From: Selaginella moellendorffii
Taxonomy: Eukaryota; Streptophyta; Lycopodiopsida; Selaginellales; Selaginellaceae
Length of the DNA: 64,000 nucleotides
Assembly: GCF_000143415.4 (NCBI RefSeq)
Contig: NW_003314312.1
Location: forward strand, 1,157,580-1,221,579
Reading direction: 5' to 3'
The notes below the pieces were generated by a model. The model was not told the origin of the DNA, searched no databases, and was given only the letters and a program-made list of their open reading frames with translations. Positions 34,445-45,246 of this stretch are shown one piece after another. Position 1 is the stretch's first letter. Every line of letters starts with the position of its first letter. The position numbers and the translations under genes were made by a program.

Positions 34445-34761
34445 TATCACCCAGTGGGTCTGTTCCATTGTTCTCCACCTCTTTGGGAGGAAACCCCATC
34501 TCTCTCTCCTTGCACTGTCCAACAAGTATGGACTGATCTTCTCTCCGGCTGGGAATGGTGCCATCCGTGGTGCTCTTTCAAAACCCAGGACGTTACATTT
34601 TCTTCCAGGCTGTATTTCATGCCAGGGGAGTGATTGGCTCCTTATGGCGATTACTGGAAGAACATGTGAAAGCTGTGTGCCATGGAGCTCTTCACAATCA
34701 GGCACATCAATTCTTTCTTGTGGGTGCGAACAGAGGAGCTCCATGAGATGCTAGGATTCAT
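34445..34761 (+). pseudogene. Cytochrome P450 N-terminal fragment
   Basis: Across all three frames the plus strand shows P450 exon-1 landmarks: HLSLLALSNKYGLIFS, LGMVPSVVLFQNP, APYGDYWKNM and KLCAMELFTIRHINSFLWVRTEELHEML. The order matches the N-terminal third of CYP71-clan enzymes. Frame changes occur near 34540 and 34660. The sequence stops at 34762, where gypsy copy 2 starts; the C-terminal part reappears at 38739. The membrane anchor and middle section are not present. Confidence 0.75.
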
Positions 34762-37700
34762 CTGAACTATAGGAATATTCGAAGAATATTTTATGGTTGG
34801 TTGGGAGGTTGGCCTAAGGTTTGTTCTTTGTTTGTTTCATTAGTATTAGATTGACTTAGAGTTTGCTCTTTATTTATTTCATTAGTATTAGAGCAACACA
34901 TTCTTTTGGGGATGAGGATATAAATCTTGATGAGAAGTATGGTGTTGGTGGTGATGGCCATAATGAAGAGGAAAAATTTCTTGATAATGTTGTTGTGTGG
35001 CGAACATTAAAGAGGTTAAAGATTTAATCAATTTTATTAAGGATTTCTTACTTCACATGGACCCTCAAAGTTGAATCAATCATGTGTTTGTGATTATCAT
35101 TAGTACGTCACACATGCCAAGAATTATAGTATTGCGAAATAAAAATTGCCACCAAATGTTTGTGACAAATTCTTGGTCAAAATAGTGGGAAAATTATTAG
35201 AACCCTTTTAAGGAAAAAATGAAGATTGACTTTTTTATAATAAAGCTTATGGATTATGCTTCTTTGTGATGGAAGAACTACTTAAAGCTAATTTGAAGTC
35301 AGCTTCTTGGGGTGATTTAACAAAAGTTTTCTACACTTTATTTGTCAAAAAGTTTGAAGAAATTGATTTTGTGAACCAATTGCTAAAAATCAGGTAAGGG
35401 ACTTATATATACTTATAAATTCTATGACCTTTACCTTAGTTTCATAGGCACTTATAATGAGCTGCTAAAGATGTAAAAGTTTAAGCTCAATGGATGTGTA
35501 ATGAAAGGTCAAAAAGGATTTTTTAGCAATGTTAACTGATGGTATCACTAAAGCTCAAATCTTTTCACCTAAACTACCTATCAGCTTAAACAACTATAAT
35601 TAACATAATAGGGAAGTCAACGATAACCAGCCAGCCCATGCTTCATATTTAGGGAACAAAAGGCTATTGCTATATTGGGGCTCAAAAAATGAAAATGACA
35701 ATGAAGTTAAGAAATTTAGTTTAGATTAACAAGAGAAGGATAAAGTAGAGGGTAATTGTTTTCATTGCTACAAAGATGAATATTAAGGCAAGAATTGTCC
35801 TCTTGTGAAAGGGTGAAGGAATGGTGATATTAATTATACTTCCATATTGATTTAAATTATCAGTCTTTCTAATATTCTAGTCGTCAAAAGGATTTTCAAG
35901 ACTACTTTGCTTGTTGGCAAGAGTTTCTATAAGAAATGTTTGTTAAAATCTAATACAAGCATGAAGGTGATAATAAGATAGTTGATGCATTATCTACAAT
36001 GGTAAATTCTATCTGATTCATAAAGTTGTCCAACAATCTCTTAAATGAATTTAGGGAGTTTGTTGACTTCAACTTTTTTATCGTTGATATTTATATGAAG
36101 GTTTTGTCGAAGGGCACCTCTATAGATTTGAAGGGTGATAAGTTTATGTCATTCATGGAATCCTAGTGAAAAAAGGACATATAGTGGTTCCTTATGTTGA
36201 TAAACCTCATCAAATAGATTTTGGTTGAATGTCATGATATACCAAGTGCTAGGCATCTAGGGGTATTAAAAATGTATATGTTGGTTTAGAGGTATTTTTT
36301 TTGGCTTGGGATGAAGTTAGATGTTGAGAAGTATAAACATGGTTATTTGACTTGGCAAGTAGTCAAAATTGATCATTAGAAACTCACTTAGAATAAATGG
36401 GATAGCATCTTGATAGACTTTATCACTAGTTTACCAAAAACCTTTTGAGGAAACGATGGAATTTTTATGAAGATGTCTCACCTTTTCTTAGTGAAGATGA
36501 CAATTAAAACTTTTAAACTTGCTTAATTATTTGTAAATCAATTATTCAGCCTTTATGGTTTGCCAGGTGACATTGTAAATGATTAGGATCCCAAGTTCAT
36601 ATCCAAGTTTTGGTAAATGATATTTGAGAAACTAGAGACTAAGCTAAGCATGAGTAATGGTAAGCATCCATAGTCATATGGGTAGACAAAACATATGAAT
36701 CAGCTGTTGAAAGATATGTTGAGGTCTTTTATAAGAAATTTAATTTGTCAAGAAGAATAAGAGAAGTATTTGTTTTTACTTCAATTTGCTCATAATAGCG
36801 CTCATCAATTAGCTATTGGCATATCTTTGTTCATGGCAATATATGACTATGAGCCTAGGTCTTTTATGAATTTGACTTTGGCTTTAGTTCAAATGTTTCA
36901 TATTTGTTAATGAGAATTATCGTCATTAGGAGTACAAAGTTAGTGACAAGATTTTCCTTAAACTATCAAATGTATAATGATTTCTAAAAAGAGGTGGCAA
37001 TGGTGAATTGTCTCTATGGTATTGCAGGCTTTGGACAATTTTACAGCACATGGGGGATCTTTTTTACACTTTAGATTTGCCAGCTAGTTTGAAGATTCAT
37101 CTAACGTTCTATATGACCAAAATTAAATTGAGTTTGCACTCTAGTGATATTGTGAATCAATCCATCATCTATTGAGAAAGTTGATCCAACCAATATTCTT
37201 GCTCAAAGACTAGTGAAAACATGTTGTAAGACAACTCAAAAGGTGTTAATTCAATGGAATGGTTATTTTATGTACAAAGCTATATGGGAAACTGACGATA
37301 ATGTGAAAAGAGTGTTTTCAAGTTTTGGTTAAGATTTAGATGATATTCCTAAGGAAGGGGAGAATTGAGTTCTATAGTTGTATTATTATATAATTTGAGT
37401 CATTTATTCCTTTGTTTTTATGATTATATTATCATGCGAGAAAACTATATTTGTTACGAATGTGATTGCAAGTATTAAAAGTTACTTGTTAGTGAGTCTT
37501 TTTGAATATTCTTTTCTTATTGCTATGATAGCAAGAAGTTGGTATTATTGGACCCTTTATCAGTCCCTCTTGTGCTAGTGGAGTTAACTAAGCATTTCAA
37601 GTGTATTTAAACTGGACGAACATAAGGATGGAATTCTTAAGTGTTATTAGCTAAATATACTTAACTTGGTAAGGAGTTCCCATCTTGTTGTGTCTTGCAT

Positions 37701-38738
37701 TGACTAGTGACAAGAACTTCCATGTATTGAGATTAATTCCTCAATATTGCCACATGATATCTTCTTGTGTCTACCAAATATCTTCACTATCATATTCTAT
37801 ATGTTGGTCATATTTGGTCTTATGACTCTTAATGGAAAGTGTCTAGATTTATTAGTTAAACATATCTATAGAGTGTAAAGATTGTCTTGAATATGATTTG
37901 TTCCCACATCCGAATTCACAATTTAACACCATTCTATATTTAATAAATTTCAAGCTTATCCCAGATACTAACTTTTGGTATTAAGGGTGCAAGCCCAAAG
38001 TGTGTATTCTTAAATGGGGGTGGGCGGGGGTAGGAGGTTCCAAATGTATAGTAGGGATAATGGGTTGGCTGACGAACCTGAGGCATAGTCTAACTCTTAT
38101 TTGTGTGCTTGTGCTTGTCCTTGTTCTGTATTTGGTTTGAGTCTAAGCCTAAGTTCCATAGCACTAGCTAGTGGAATATTTATATCCTTGTGTTATGCCA
38201 CTAGATTACGCTAAACTTAGTTTAGCTTTGTTTTATGTTGATCTTGGTATTGGAAAATTATATGCTCTAGGAATATTCTTATATCGCTCCATGCTCTTGT
38301 CTTTTGGTTCCTTGGGTTATATGTTTGGGAGTTATTTCATGCTCCACTTCTTTTGCTCTTTAGCTTCACACTTAGGAGTTTTAATTCTATATTTTCATTC
38401 AGTGGCCTAAGGCCTTAAAACTTGGGTTCTACTCTGCTGTCCCTTAGACACATAACATATGGCACATGGTATGTAACACATGGCATATAAAGGGTTTAGG
38501 TTTTGCTTCGTGGTTATCCTATGGTAAATCACTATAAAATAAAAAAGTGAAAACTACATACATTATAATATTGTTTTCTTTCTTTCGTTTTATTACAATG
38601 TTGTATTACTATTTGCACATCTTTTTTTCATGGCAATATTGCCTTAAACTCCCTTTATGTGAGGCTTGTTTAGCTTCTCAAGGCTAGGTCATGCAAGTGA
38701 CACGAACCACAAAAATATTTTGAAAATATTCTATGAAC
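34762..38738 (+). mobile_element. Ty3/gypsy chromovirus, copy 2, inserted in a P450 gene and itself carrying a solo LTR
   Basis: The left LTR remnant (AGGAATATTCGAAGAATATT at 34768-34787) leads into a decayed gag start (about 34910), matching copies 1 and 3 at nucleotide level. Integrase-like text is near 36150-36700, and a chromodomain region ends about 37370 (DLDDIPKEGEN). The 3' untranslated stretch is interrupted by solo LTR B and resumes at about 38568 (TTTCTTTCTTTCG..., matching copy 1 at 21610 in reverse). It ends in a 3' LTR fragment TGACACGAACCAC (38697-38738). Full of stops; this is the oldest-looking of the three copies. Confidence 0.82.
37452..38567 (-). repeat. Solo LTR, copy B, nested in gypsy copy 2
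   Basis: The minus-strand sequence matches copies A and C: AGTGATTTACCATAGGATAACC near 38530, and CACATTCGTAACA at the 37452 end. ATATT occurs on both sides (37447-37451 and 38568-38572) and may be the target duplication, although the right LTR end is then a few bases longer than expected. Confidence 0.7.
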
Positions 38739-39147
38739 TAGGAATGCCTGCATCTCAAAACTGCAAGTTGGGAGGATTTGATGTTCCAAAGGGTGCAACC
38801 ACATTCTTGCACGTCTATGCCATTGGAAGGGATCCAGCAGTGTGGGATGAACCATTTAAGTTCATGCTGGAGAGGTTCTTCAAGAATTCTTGGATGTTAA
38901 GAGCCAGGACTATGGGCTGCTTCCATTTGACTCTTGTCACAGGGGTTGTCAGGGGATGATACTAGGATTACAAATGGTGCAGCTGCTGGTATCCAACTTG
39001 ATTCACAGCTTCAATTGGAGCTTTCTGGGGGAGAGGGGAGGAGAAGCATTTAGAACGAGATACTGCTGGGACTGTTATTTGGAAGACTCTGCTCCAAGTC
39101 ATGGTCACTCTGAAGGAGGTACTCTTAGGCTGATTGATAAACCATAA
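38739..39147 (+). pseudogene. Cytochrome P450 C-terminal fragment, frameshifted
   Basis: CKLGGFDVPKGATTF, VYAIGRDPAVWDEPFKF and ERFFKN run in one frame to about 38890. Then a frame change gives MDVKSQDYGLLPFDSCHRGCQG and LGLQMVQLLVSNLIHSFNWSF. The heme loop is damaged (FDSCHRGCQG against FGSGRRMCPG). With 34445-34761 it is probably the other half of one P450 gene, with the middle lost. Confidence 0.78.
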
Positions 39148-39461
39148 GTACAGAGATTCCATGAAATGGTGTTTATACATGGTCTTGTGTCGGCCTCCAA
39201 GAAGCATGAATCCAAAAGGTATGCCCGATGAGTGAGGCGCAACAGAACTACTCCCACGTCTCTACCGTCGTTGTCGTCACCCTGCTTCGTTGCCACGCTT
39301 TTCCTGGCCCGTTCACTTTACTGGTTTGCCATCAAAATGGTCCAAACTCAGAGTAAACTGACTCTATTGAATGTAGAAAGAAGTTTAGCTTTTCTTTGAA
39401 AAATGTTTCCCTCATTCAAAAATAAATGCAGGCCAAAACTTTGAAAGAATATTAATGTAAC
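39148..39461. other. Intergenic between a P450 relic and the SDR 3' end
   Basis: No gene seen; it includes the likely SDR 3' UTR on the minus strand. Confidence 0.35.
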
Positions 39462-40843
39462 TCAAGGATGAGACTTGATAAACTCCTCACTAAAAGTCCA
39501 CAGCTCTGCAGCCAACTTCATGTCCTTGGCATGAGGGGTGCAATCCGCTTCGTTGCAATCCAAGTAGTACTTTCCACTCACGCCCTCCATGCAAGGATGG
39601 ACCGCAAGAAGCATGGTTGTAGCAGCGCCCTGAAAGAAATCACAGCTTTAATCCAGAAACGTAGGCTATGATATGTTTGTACCTGCGGGATGGATTTGCA
39701 AAGTGGGCTGGCGAGGAAGAGAAGCAGCTCTGCACAGCAGCACAAGTCGATCAATCTCAATTCTTTTCAGATACTAACTTACTAGCTGAAGTCTGGTTGA
39801 AATCTCTTCCAAGGTTCGTCTTGATAGTTCCAGGATGAAGTGAATTTACAGTCACGTTGGCACCCTTATCCTGAAATGGAAGATCATCAAAATTATGTCT
39901 GGGAAAACTCGAGCACAAAAACTTTGAATGTATGGACACCTTCAAGCGGCTTGCTAACTCCCTGGTATGCAGTATGTTGGCCAGTTTGGATCTTCCGTAG
40001 CTAGTAATCCATTGGAAGCTGCACGACGAGAGTTAAAGAAAGTTCATTGGAAGATTGCAAGGAAAACCAAAATGCTTCCTCCTAATTATCAATGAAAAGA
40101 CTAACCTGTTCTTATCATTCAGCTTGTCAAACTCAATCCCGCCTTTTGGAACATATCTGTGACCTTCAGACGCCACCATGACAATCCGACCTTGCACTCC
40201 AGTTTGAGATGCAGTCTGGATCATCTTGTCCAACAGCAGCTCAGTGAGCAAAAACGGACCTGGATCATCAGAGTGAAGGTTTTTCTAACAGACAAAACTT
40301 GAACACCATACCCATATGGTTTGTCGCGAAATCGAGCTCCAAGCCATCCGGTGAGAGCTGGAAGTTATTGGCCGTCATCCCAGCATTGTTTCTGCATTGA
40401 TCCATGCATTTTGATCAGAAACACTAACAGGAGTGACTCACATGAGGATGTGGAGCGGGAGATTTAGAGCCTTGAAGTCGTCGACAAATTTCCTGACCGA
40501 CTTGAGGGAGCTCAGATCCAGCTCAAGAACAGTGACCCTTGCATTAGGGAATTCGCGTTGGATCTTGGACTTGGCTGCTTCAGCGTTCTGTAGCTTCCTG
40601 GCTGGGATAACAACGTGCGCACCGTGCTTGGCGAGAACTCTGGCCGTCTCAAACCCAATTCCGGAGGTAGCCCCTGTAGCTTGATGATGAGAAATCGAAG
40701 CAAACTACCGATGGAATCGGCATACCTGTGACGATTACCACTTTGGATTCCAGAGAAATCCCCTTTGCAACTTTCTCGGCTGTAGCTCCCGATCCAAAGC
40801 CTGTAGCGCCGCGGCATCCTGTGAAGTAGCTTATCACGCCCAT
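39462..40843 (-). CDS. Short-chain dehydrogenase/reductase, TIC32/retinol dehydrogenase-like
   Basis: Start [28 protein letters not shown] at 40843; stop 39462-39464 after [10 protein letters not shown]. Seven or so short exons join in frame: the cofactor motif TGATSGIG across an intron at about 40728, [53 protein letters not shown], the catalytic Tyr-x-x-x-Lys as SYGRSKLAN, and [16 protein letters not shown]. This is a classical NADP(H)-type SDR of the group containing TIC32 and WWOX/retinol dehydrogenases. The substrate is unknown; plastid targeting is possible by family but not evident. Its last exon is duplicated as a relic at 19.6-19.8 kb. Confidence 0.9.
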
Positions 40844-41200
40844 GATTCCTGGATTGCTTGCAAAGACTTGTGACTTTGATCCCGAGACGGCTGCTTAAAT
40901 ATATTCCTGACTAGCTTGACCGACGCGCAAATGTGACATCCACGAAAGCGCTTAGAGAAGATTCTGAAACATTCGGTCAATTTGGAATGGTGAGGTATTA
41001 TCAATCAATAACCATGACGATTCATTCAAACAACACGTCGACTGATGTCCATGCATGACCTTTGTTCACCGCGCAAACGCCACTTTGATATCTCAGCGTG
41101 TGAAAAGTCGCCTGGGCGCCATTGCTCGAATTTTCAGCCCTCTAAAGAACATGTCAATGTCAAACCCAGCGAGTGAATGAAAACCGCGGCTTCCAAGTGA

Positions 41201-41208
41201 TATATAAA
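41201..41208 (+). promoter_or_regulatory. TATA box of the FAD oxidase gene
   Basis: TATATAAA lies 106 bp before the ATG at 41314, giving a leader of about 70-80 nt. Confidence 0.6.
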
Positions 41209-41313
41209 TGGTTGCTTGCAGTGCCAAAGTCATTGACAAAGCTACATCTCGAGATCGATCAGCAAAAGAAAGCATAGCTCTCTTTCTCTCAGCCCTGTAA
41301 AGGTTCTTCAAGG

Positions 41314-42990
41314 ATGATAGCGATACTATCGATATTCTTGGTCGTTCTATTTGCTCCCGGCCATGTCCACTCCAAGTGTATAGCGGGCGAGCTGTGCTGG
41401 CCAGACGCACAGACCTGGGCATCCTTCAATCGCTCCGTGGGAGGGAGAATGATCAGCGTGGCCCCTCCAGCATCGCCATGCCATGATCCAAACTACGACG
41501 AGCGAGCCTGCAACACCGTGAGGAGCGGCTGGAACAGTCCGTTCTGGAGGACCGATCAACCGGGTGCGCTGCAACGGACGAGCTGGGAATCGTTTGGGGA
41601 GCAGCGCTGCCTGATCTCCTCCAACAGGACCGCCGCTTGCTTCCAGGGCGCGGTCCCGGTCTACGCGGTCAACGTTACTCGGGCGGCCCACGTCCAAGAG
41701 GCCGTCAAGTTTGCGTCCCGGCACGACTTGCGCATCGTGATACGAAACACAGGGCATGACTTCCTCGGGCGGAGCACGGCGGTGGGAGCTCTCAGCATTT
41801 GGGTGCACCACCTCCAGAAGATCCAGTTCCACGAGAGCTTCAAATGCGGCCCTGGTAGCGACCGTGGCTACTCGGCAGTGACGGTGGGTGCTGGAATTCA
41901 GTGGGAGGAGCTCTATCGGCAAGCGTATCAACGAAAGATGATCCTGGCTGGCGGGGGATGTTCCTCGGTTGGAGCAGCCGGCGGATACCCTCAAGGTGGC
42001 GGCCAAAGTTTCCTTTCCCCGCTAATCGGCTTGAGCGCTGATAACGTTCTCGAGTACGAGGTGGTGACCGCGGATGGTAGGCTTGTCAAAGCAAATGCGT
42101 GCCAAAACACGGACTTGTTCTGGGCTCTCCGGGGTGGCGGCGGAGGAACATTCGGAGTTGTGCTCTCGGCGACGCACAGGACTTTTCCAGCTCTTGACAG
42201 CCTTGTCTTCGCTCCTCACAACTTCAGCGCCCCCGATACCACCACCTTTCAGGGGCTGCTCACTCTGTTTACGAGGTTGAATCCCTCTCTGTCCGATGCC
42301 GGCTGGTCTGGCTACTTCTTCTCGACGAGCCAGAGCCTGACGCTAACGTTCCTGCTGCCCAACCGGAACGTCTCGTATGCTTCCGCCACCTTGGCCCCGC
42401 TGCTATCGTACGCGCGGGAGAACAACATCCGGATCGACGGGAGCTTGGAGACGTATGCCTCGTACTGGGACTGGCACTTGCAGTTTCAATGTGGAGGGCA
42501 AGAATCGTGCTTGGGCCTCAACAACTTGGGAGTCTCGGATGTCTTCGCAACGAGGCTGATCCCGAGATCGCTCTTCGACCACGAACAAGACCTCCTCCCA
42601 AAGGCCATGATGCGCGTCATGACCGAGCTGCAAGTTCCAGCTACGTATGCGATCCTGGGGGGCGGAAAAGTGCGAGAACCCCAAGACAGCGCTGTGAATC
42701 CGGCGTATCGCGACGGACTGTGGCTGCTCGTATCGCCCCTGACTTGGCGGGACAATGCGACGGTGGCGGAGATGAGGGCTGCTGCGAATCTAGTGTCGCA
42801 GGCGAACAAGCTCTTCATCGATCTCACGCCGGGCTCCGGGACTTACGTGAACGAGGCCGATTACAACGAGCCCAATTGGCAGCAATCCTTCTTTGGGAAG
42901 AACTATCCTCGCCTGTACCACATCAAGCGCAGGGTCGATCCTACCAATCTCTTTACGTGCCATCACTGCGTGGGTAGCGAATTCAACTGA
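41314..42990 (+). CDS. Secreted FAD-linked oxidase (VAO/BBE superfamily), fungal-type, intronless
   Basis: A single exon of 558 residues with signal peptide MIAILSIFLVVLFAPGHVHS. The N-terminal CWPDAQTWASFNRSVGGR and the HDPNYDERACNTVRSGW block are typical of fungal FAD oxidases and not of plant berberine-bridge enzymes. The PCMH FAD domain spans about 113-295: H148 in RNTGHDFLGRS is the expected 8-alpha-histidyl attachment residue, and C216 in AGGGCSSVGAAGGYPQGGG could be a second, cysteinyl link. ADNVLEYEVVTADG and WALRGGGGGTFGVV follow. The C-terminal YPRLYHIKRRVDPTNLF is the BBE motif. It oxidises an unknown substrate with O2, probably outside the cell or in the vacuole. High GC and the absence of introns contrast with neighbouring genes. 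Horizontal origin is inferred, not tested. Confidence 0.9.
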   Translation: MIAILSIFLVVLFAPGHVHSKCIAGELCWPDAQTWASFNRSVGGRMISVAPPASPCHDPNYDERACNTVRSGWNSPFWRTDQPGALQRTSWESFGEQRCLISSNRTAACFQGAVPVYAVNVTRAAHVQEAVKFASRHDLRIVIRNTGHDFLGRSTAVGALSIWVHHLQKIQFHESFKCGPGSDRGYSAVTVGAGIQWEELYRQAYQRKMILAGGGCSSVGAAGGYPQGGGQSFLSPLIGLSADNVLEYEVVTADGRLVKANACQNTDLFWALRGGGGGTFGVVLSATHRTFPALDSLVFAPHNFSAPDTTTFQGLLTLFTRLNPSLSDAGWSGYFFSTSQSLTLTFLLPNRNVSYASATLAPLLSYARENNIRIDGSLETYASYWDWHLQFQCGGQESCLGLNNLGVSDVFATRLIPRSLFDHEQDLLPKAMMRVMTELQVPATYAILGGGKVREPQDSAVNPAYRDGLWLLVSPLTWRDNATVAEMRAAANLVSQANKLFIDLTPGSGTYVNEADYNEPNWQQSFFGKNYPRLYHIKRRVDPTNLFTCHHCVGSEFN

Positions 42991-43084
42991 GAATCCAGTG
43001 AAAAACATAGCGATTCCATACAAATGTTGAAAATGTTACAGTAGCGATTCATTGCTTCAAAAATGAAAATCTAGGGTTCTTGAG

Positions 43085-44522
43085 ATGGGGCTCCTTGGTT
43101 TCGTTCTTGGGCTCTGGATTGCCATTCTAGCAGCTGCCAAGACGGTGAAGCAAGATCCTCTCCAGCTGCATTTTCGTCTTGCCAATTCCAGTCAAGGCAT
43201 TGAACGAGCTCAAGGCAGCTGGAGGATGGAAGGTTATGTACGCTTGGATCCCTGTGGGGATGGAGACGCGGCATTGTGGCCGGGAATCACTTGTTCCTCC
43301 CCAAATGACGATGGCTATCGAGTGGTCACGGAATTGTGAGTTTTAATCGTCACTTTCTTCTTTCTTTCCAGGGAGCTCTTTAAAGTGTCGATCATTGGAA
43401 CGTTCCCGATCGGTGTCACAAATTTGCTGGATCTCAGGAAACTGTGGGTTGGTGGGTGTTGGTTTTCGTTTACTGAGTTCTTGCGTTCTTCTCTTGCAGG
43501 GACTTGCATGGCAACAAACTCACCGGACCGATTCCTCCTCAAATAGGACGGTTGGAGAAGCTTGTAACCCTGTAATGTGATTGTTAGCGGTCTGGCCGAA
43601 AAATTCTCGACTTATTTTGCTTTTTTCTTTGCAGGAACTTGAGATGGAGCAAGCTGCAAGACGCCATACCTCTTGAGATTGGGCAGCTGAAGAAACTACA
43701 AAACTTGTGAGTAGAGTTTCGCTTCTGTTCTAAGTTCTTTCTTTCATCGTGTCTGTCTGTCAGGTTTTTAAGTTTTAACAGCCTTAGAGGACCTATACCG
43801 AAGGAGCTCACGTATCTGCAGGAGCTTCGATACGTGCATCTTCACGAGAACAAGCTTATCGGCCGGATCCCTCCGGAGTTTGGAGAACTTCCTTATCTCC
43901 GACAATTTTAAGCTTCAGTTTCATCCAATTTTCTTATATTATTCTCTCGCAGGGATGTCAGCAACAATCATCTTGTGGGAACCATCAGAGAACTGCTAAG
44001 AAGCGAACAGAATCGTGCTAAAGATGCATTTCCATCTCTCCGAAATTTGTAAGCTTTTCTTCTTTTGTGCTTGGAGTCTTAAGCTCGACGTCCCCACAAG
44101 TACCTAAACAACAATTACCTCACCGGAGGAATACCAGCAGAACTTTCGTACTTGCGCAATCTAGAAATCCTGTAAGCTCGACGCTAGAGTTGTCCTCGCC
44201 TGCTGATTCCCCCCGTGGCTATGCAGGTACTTGTCTTACAACAAACTTACAGGTCCGGTACCGGACGCAATCGCAAGCATCCCGAAGCTAACCTACCTGT
44301 GAATTTTTCTCACGCAAAAGCTCGTTTTTCTCGTAGATACCTGGATCACAATGCTTTGAATGGCCGACTGTCGTCAGCCTTCTACAGCCATCCGAGCCTG
44401 AAAGAGATGTACGTTGGCTCTTTCGCTTAATCATCGATGTAGTAAGCGTTTCTTTTTCCAGCTATACTGAAGGGAACCAATTCAGCTCTTCCGCCAAACC
44501 AGTTGGTATACATAAACCCTAA
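43085..44522 (+). CDS. Secreted leucine-rich repeat protein (no kinase domain)
   Basis: Start MGLLGFVLGLWIAILAAAKTVKQDP (signal peptide); the cap motif LDPCGDGDAALWPGITCS follows. About eight exons each end at an LRR boundary: DLHGNKLTGPIPPQIGRLEKL, NLRWSKLQDAIPLEIGQLKKL, HENKLIGRIPPEFGELPYL, DVSNNHLVGTIREL, YLNNNYLTGGIPAELSYLRNL, YLSYNKLTGPVPDAIASIPKL, YLDHNALNGRL. The protein ends EGNQFSSSAKPVGIHKP at 44522. The architecture matches a small conserved plant family of extracellular LRR proteins without kinase. The stretch before the cap (RLANSSQGIERAQGSWRME) looks altered, and the end is a few residues shorter than family members I recall, so mild degradation is possible. The ligand is unknown. 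Confidence 0.82.
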
Positions 44523-45009
44523 ACCGGAAGTCATTTTTTAGAAGGCATGCAGTCTCTGGTTCACGATTACGCTAGAAGAAGTTGCCAAGGAGAGATTCAG
44601 GGAGATCAGGGAGAATATTACTTTTTCACGTGCTAGTGAGTTCGATTAGTCACTTTTCAGCTGTGAAGCGTTTCATGCTGTTATTGTGGTTTGTCTGAGA
44701 CTGCAGAATGTATCCCTGGACAATCTATCATGCATGAGAAAAGCGTACATGGAATATGAGGAGATTAAGGATGCTAGCCAGCTTCTTAGAAGGATGCCTG
44801 AAATGATTCCAGCATAATGCGAGCCATGATTTCATTGATGTAGTTACGGTACTCTCGATACCGTACTATTACAAACAACTTATAGATTTTGTTGGCGTGG
44901 ATGAAAATTTCCACAAAAGTATGGTGATCCTGCAGCAATTTCAACTGGAAGATGTACGGAAAAAAATTCTTTGCTACTTGTGCTCTTTGAGTTTACACCG
45001 AAAACACCA
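44523..45009. other. Unassigned stretch upstream of the PEBP gene
   Basis: Contains short readable pieces (NVSLDNLSCMRKAYMEYEEIKDASQLLRRMPEM, about 44706-44815; FIDVVTVLSIPYYYKQLIDFVGVDENF, about 44830-44915) that look exon-like but match no family I know. It may be the remains of a gene. Confidence 0.3.
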
Positions 45010-45159
45010 ATGGCCCTTGCAGGATTTGTGTACTGCTTAACTTGCTTGATCGTCGTATTGTCGTCTCCGGGTGTTGCTATTGATCCGTTTGAGACGGTGA
45101 TTCCCGACTGGGTCGATTCGTTTCATTTCCCGCGACCTTCACTTCGGGTAGCTTACAGA

Positions 45160-45246
45160 TGAGACAAATCGGGATCAAAGCGCACCGTGCTAGCGGACAG
45201 AACAGGAAAACCCTAATGGACACGTGGCAAGGTGTGTCGTGTAACA
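45160..45246 (-). repeat. Copia LTR (3' LTR in element orientation)
   Basis: 87 bp, TGAGACA...GTGTAACA on the plus strand, with TG..CA ends. Among the shortest LTRs expected for a pol-carrying copia element. Confidence 0.9.

Noticed and set aside
41347..42006. 219-residue minus-strand frame under the FAD oxidase
   Set aside because: Shadow of the GC-rich plus-strand gene; no motif of its own.
41314..42990. Bacterial or fungal contamination as the source of the FAD oxidase
   Set aside because: It is contiguous with intron-containing plant genes on both sides and has a plant-like TATA box.
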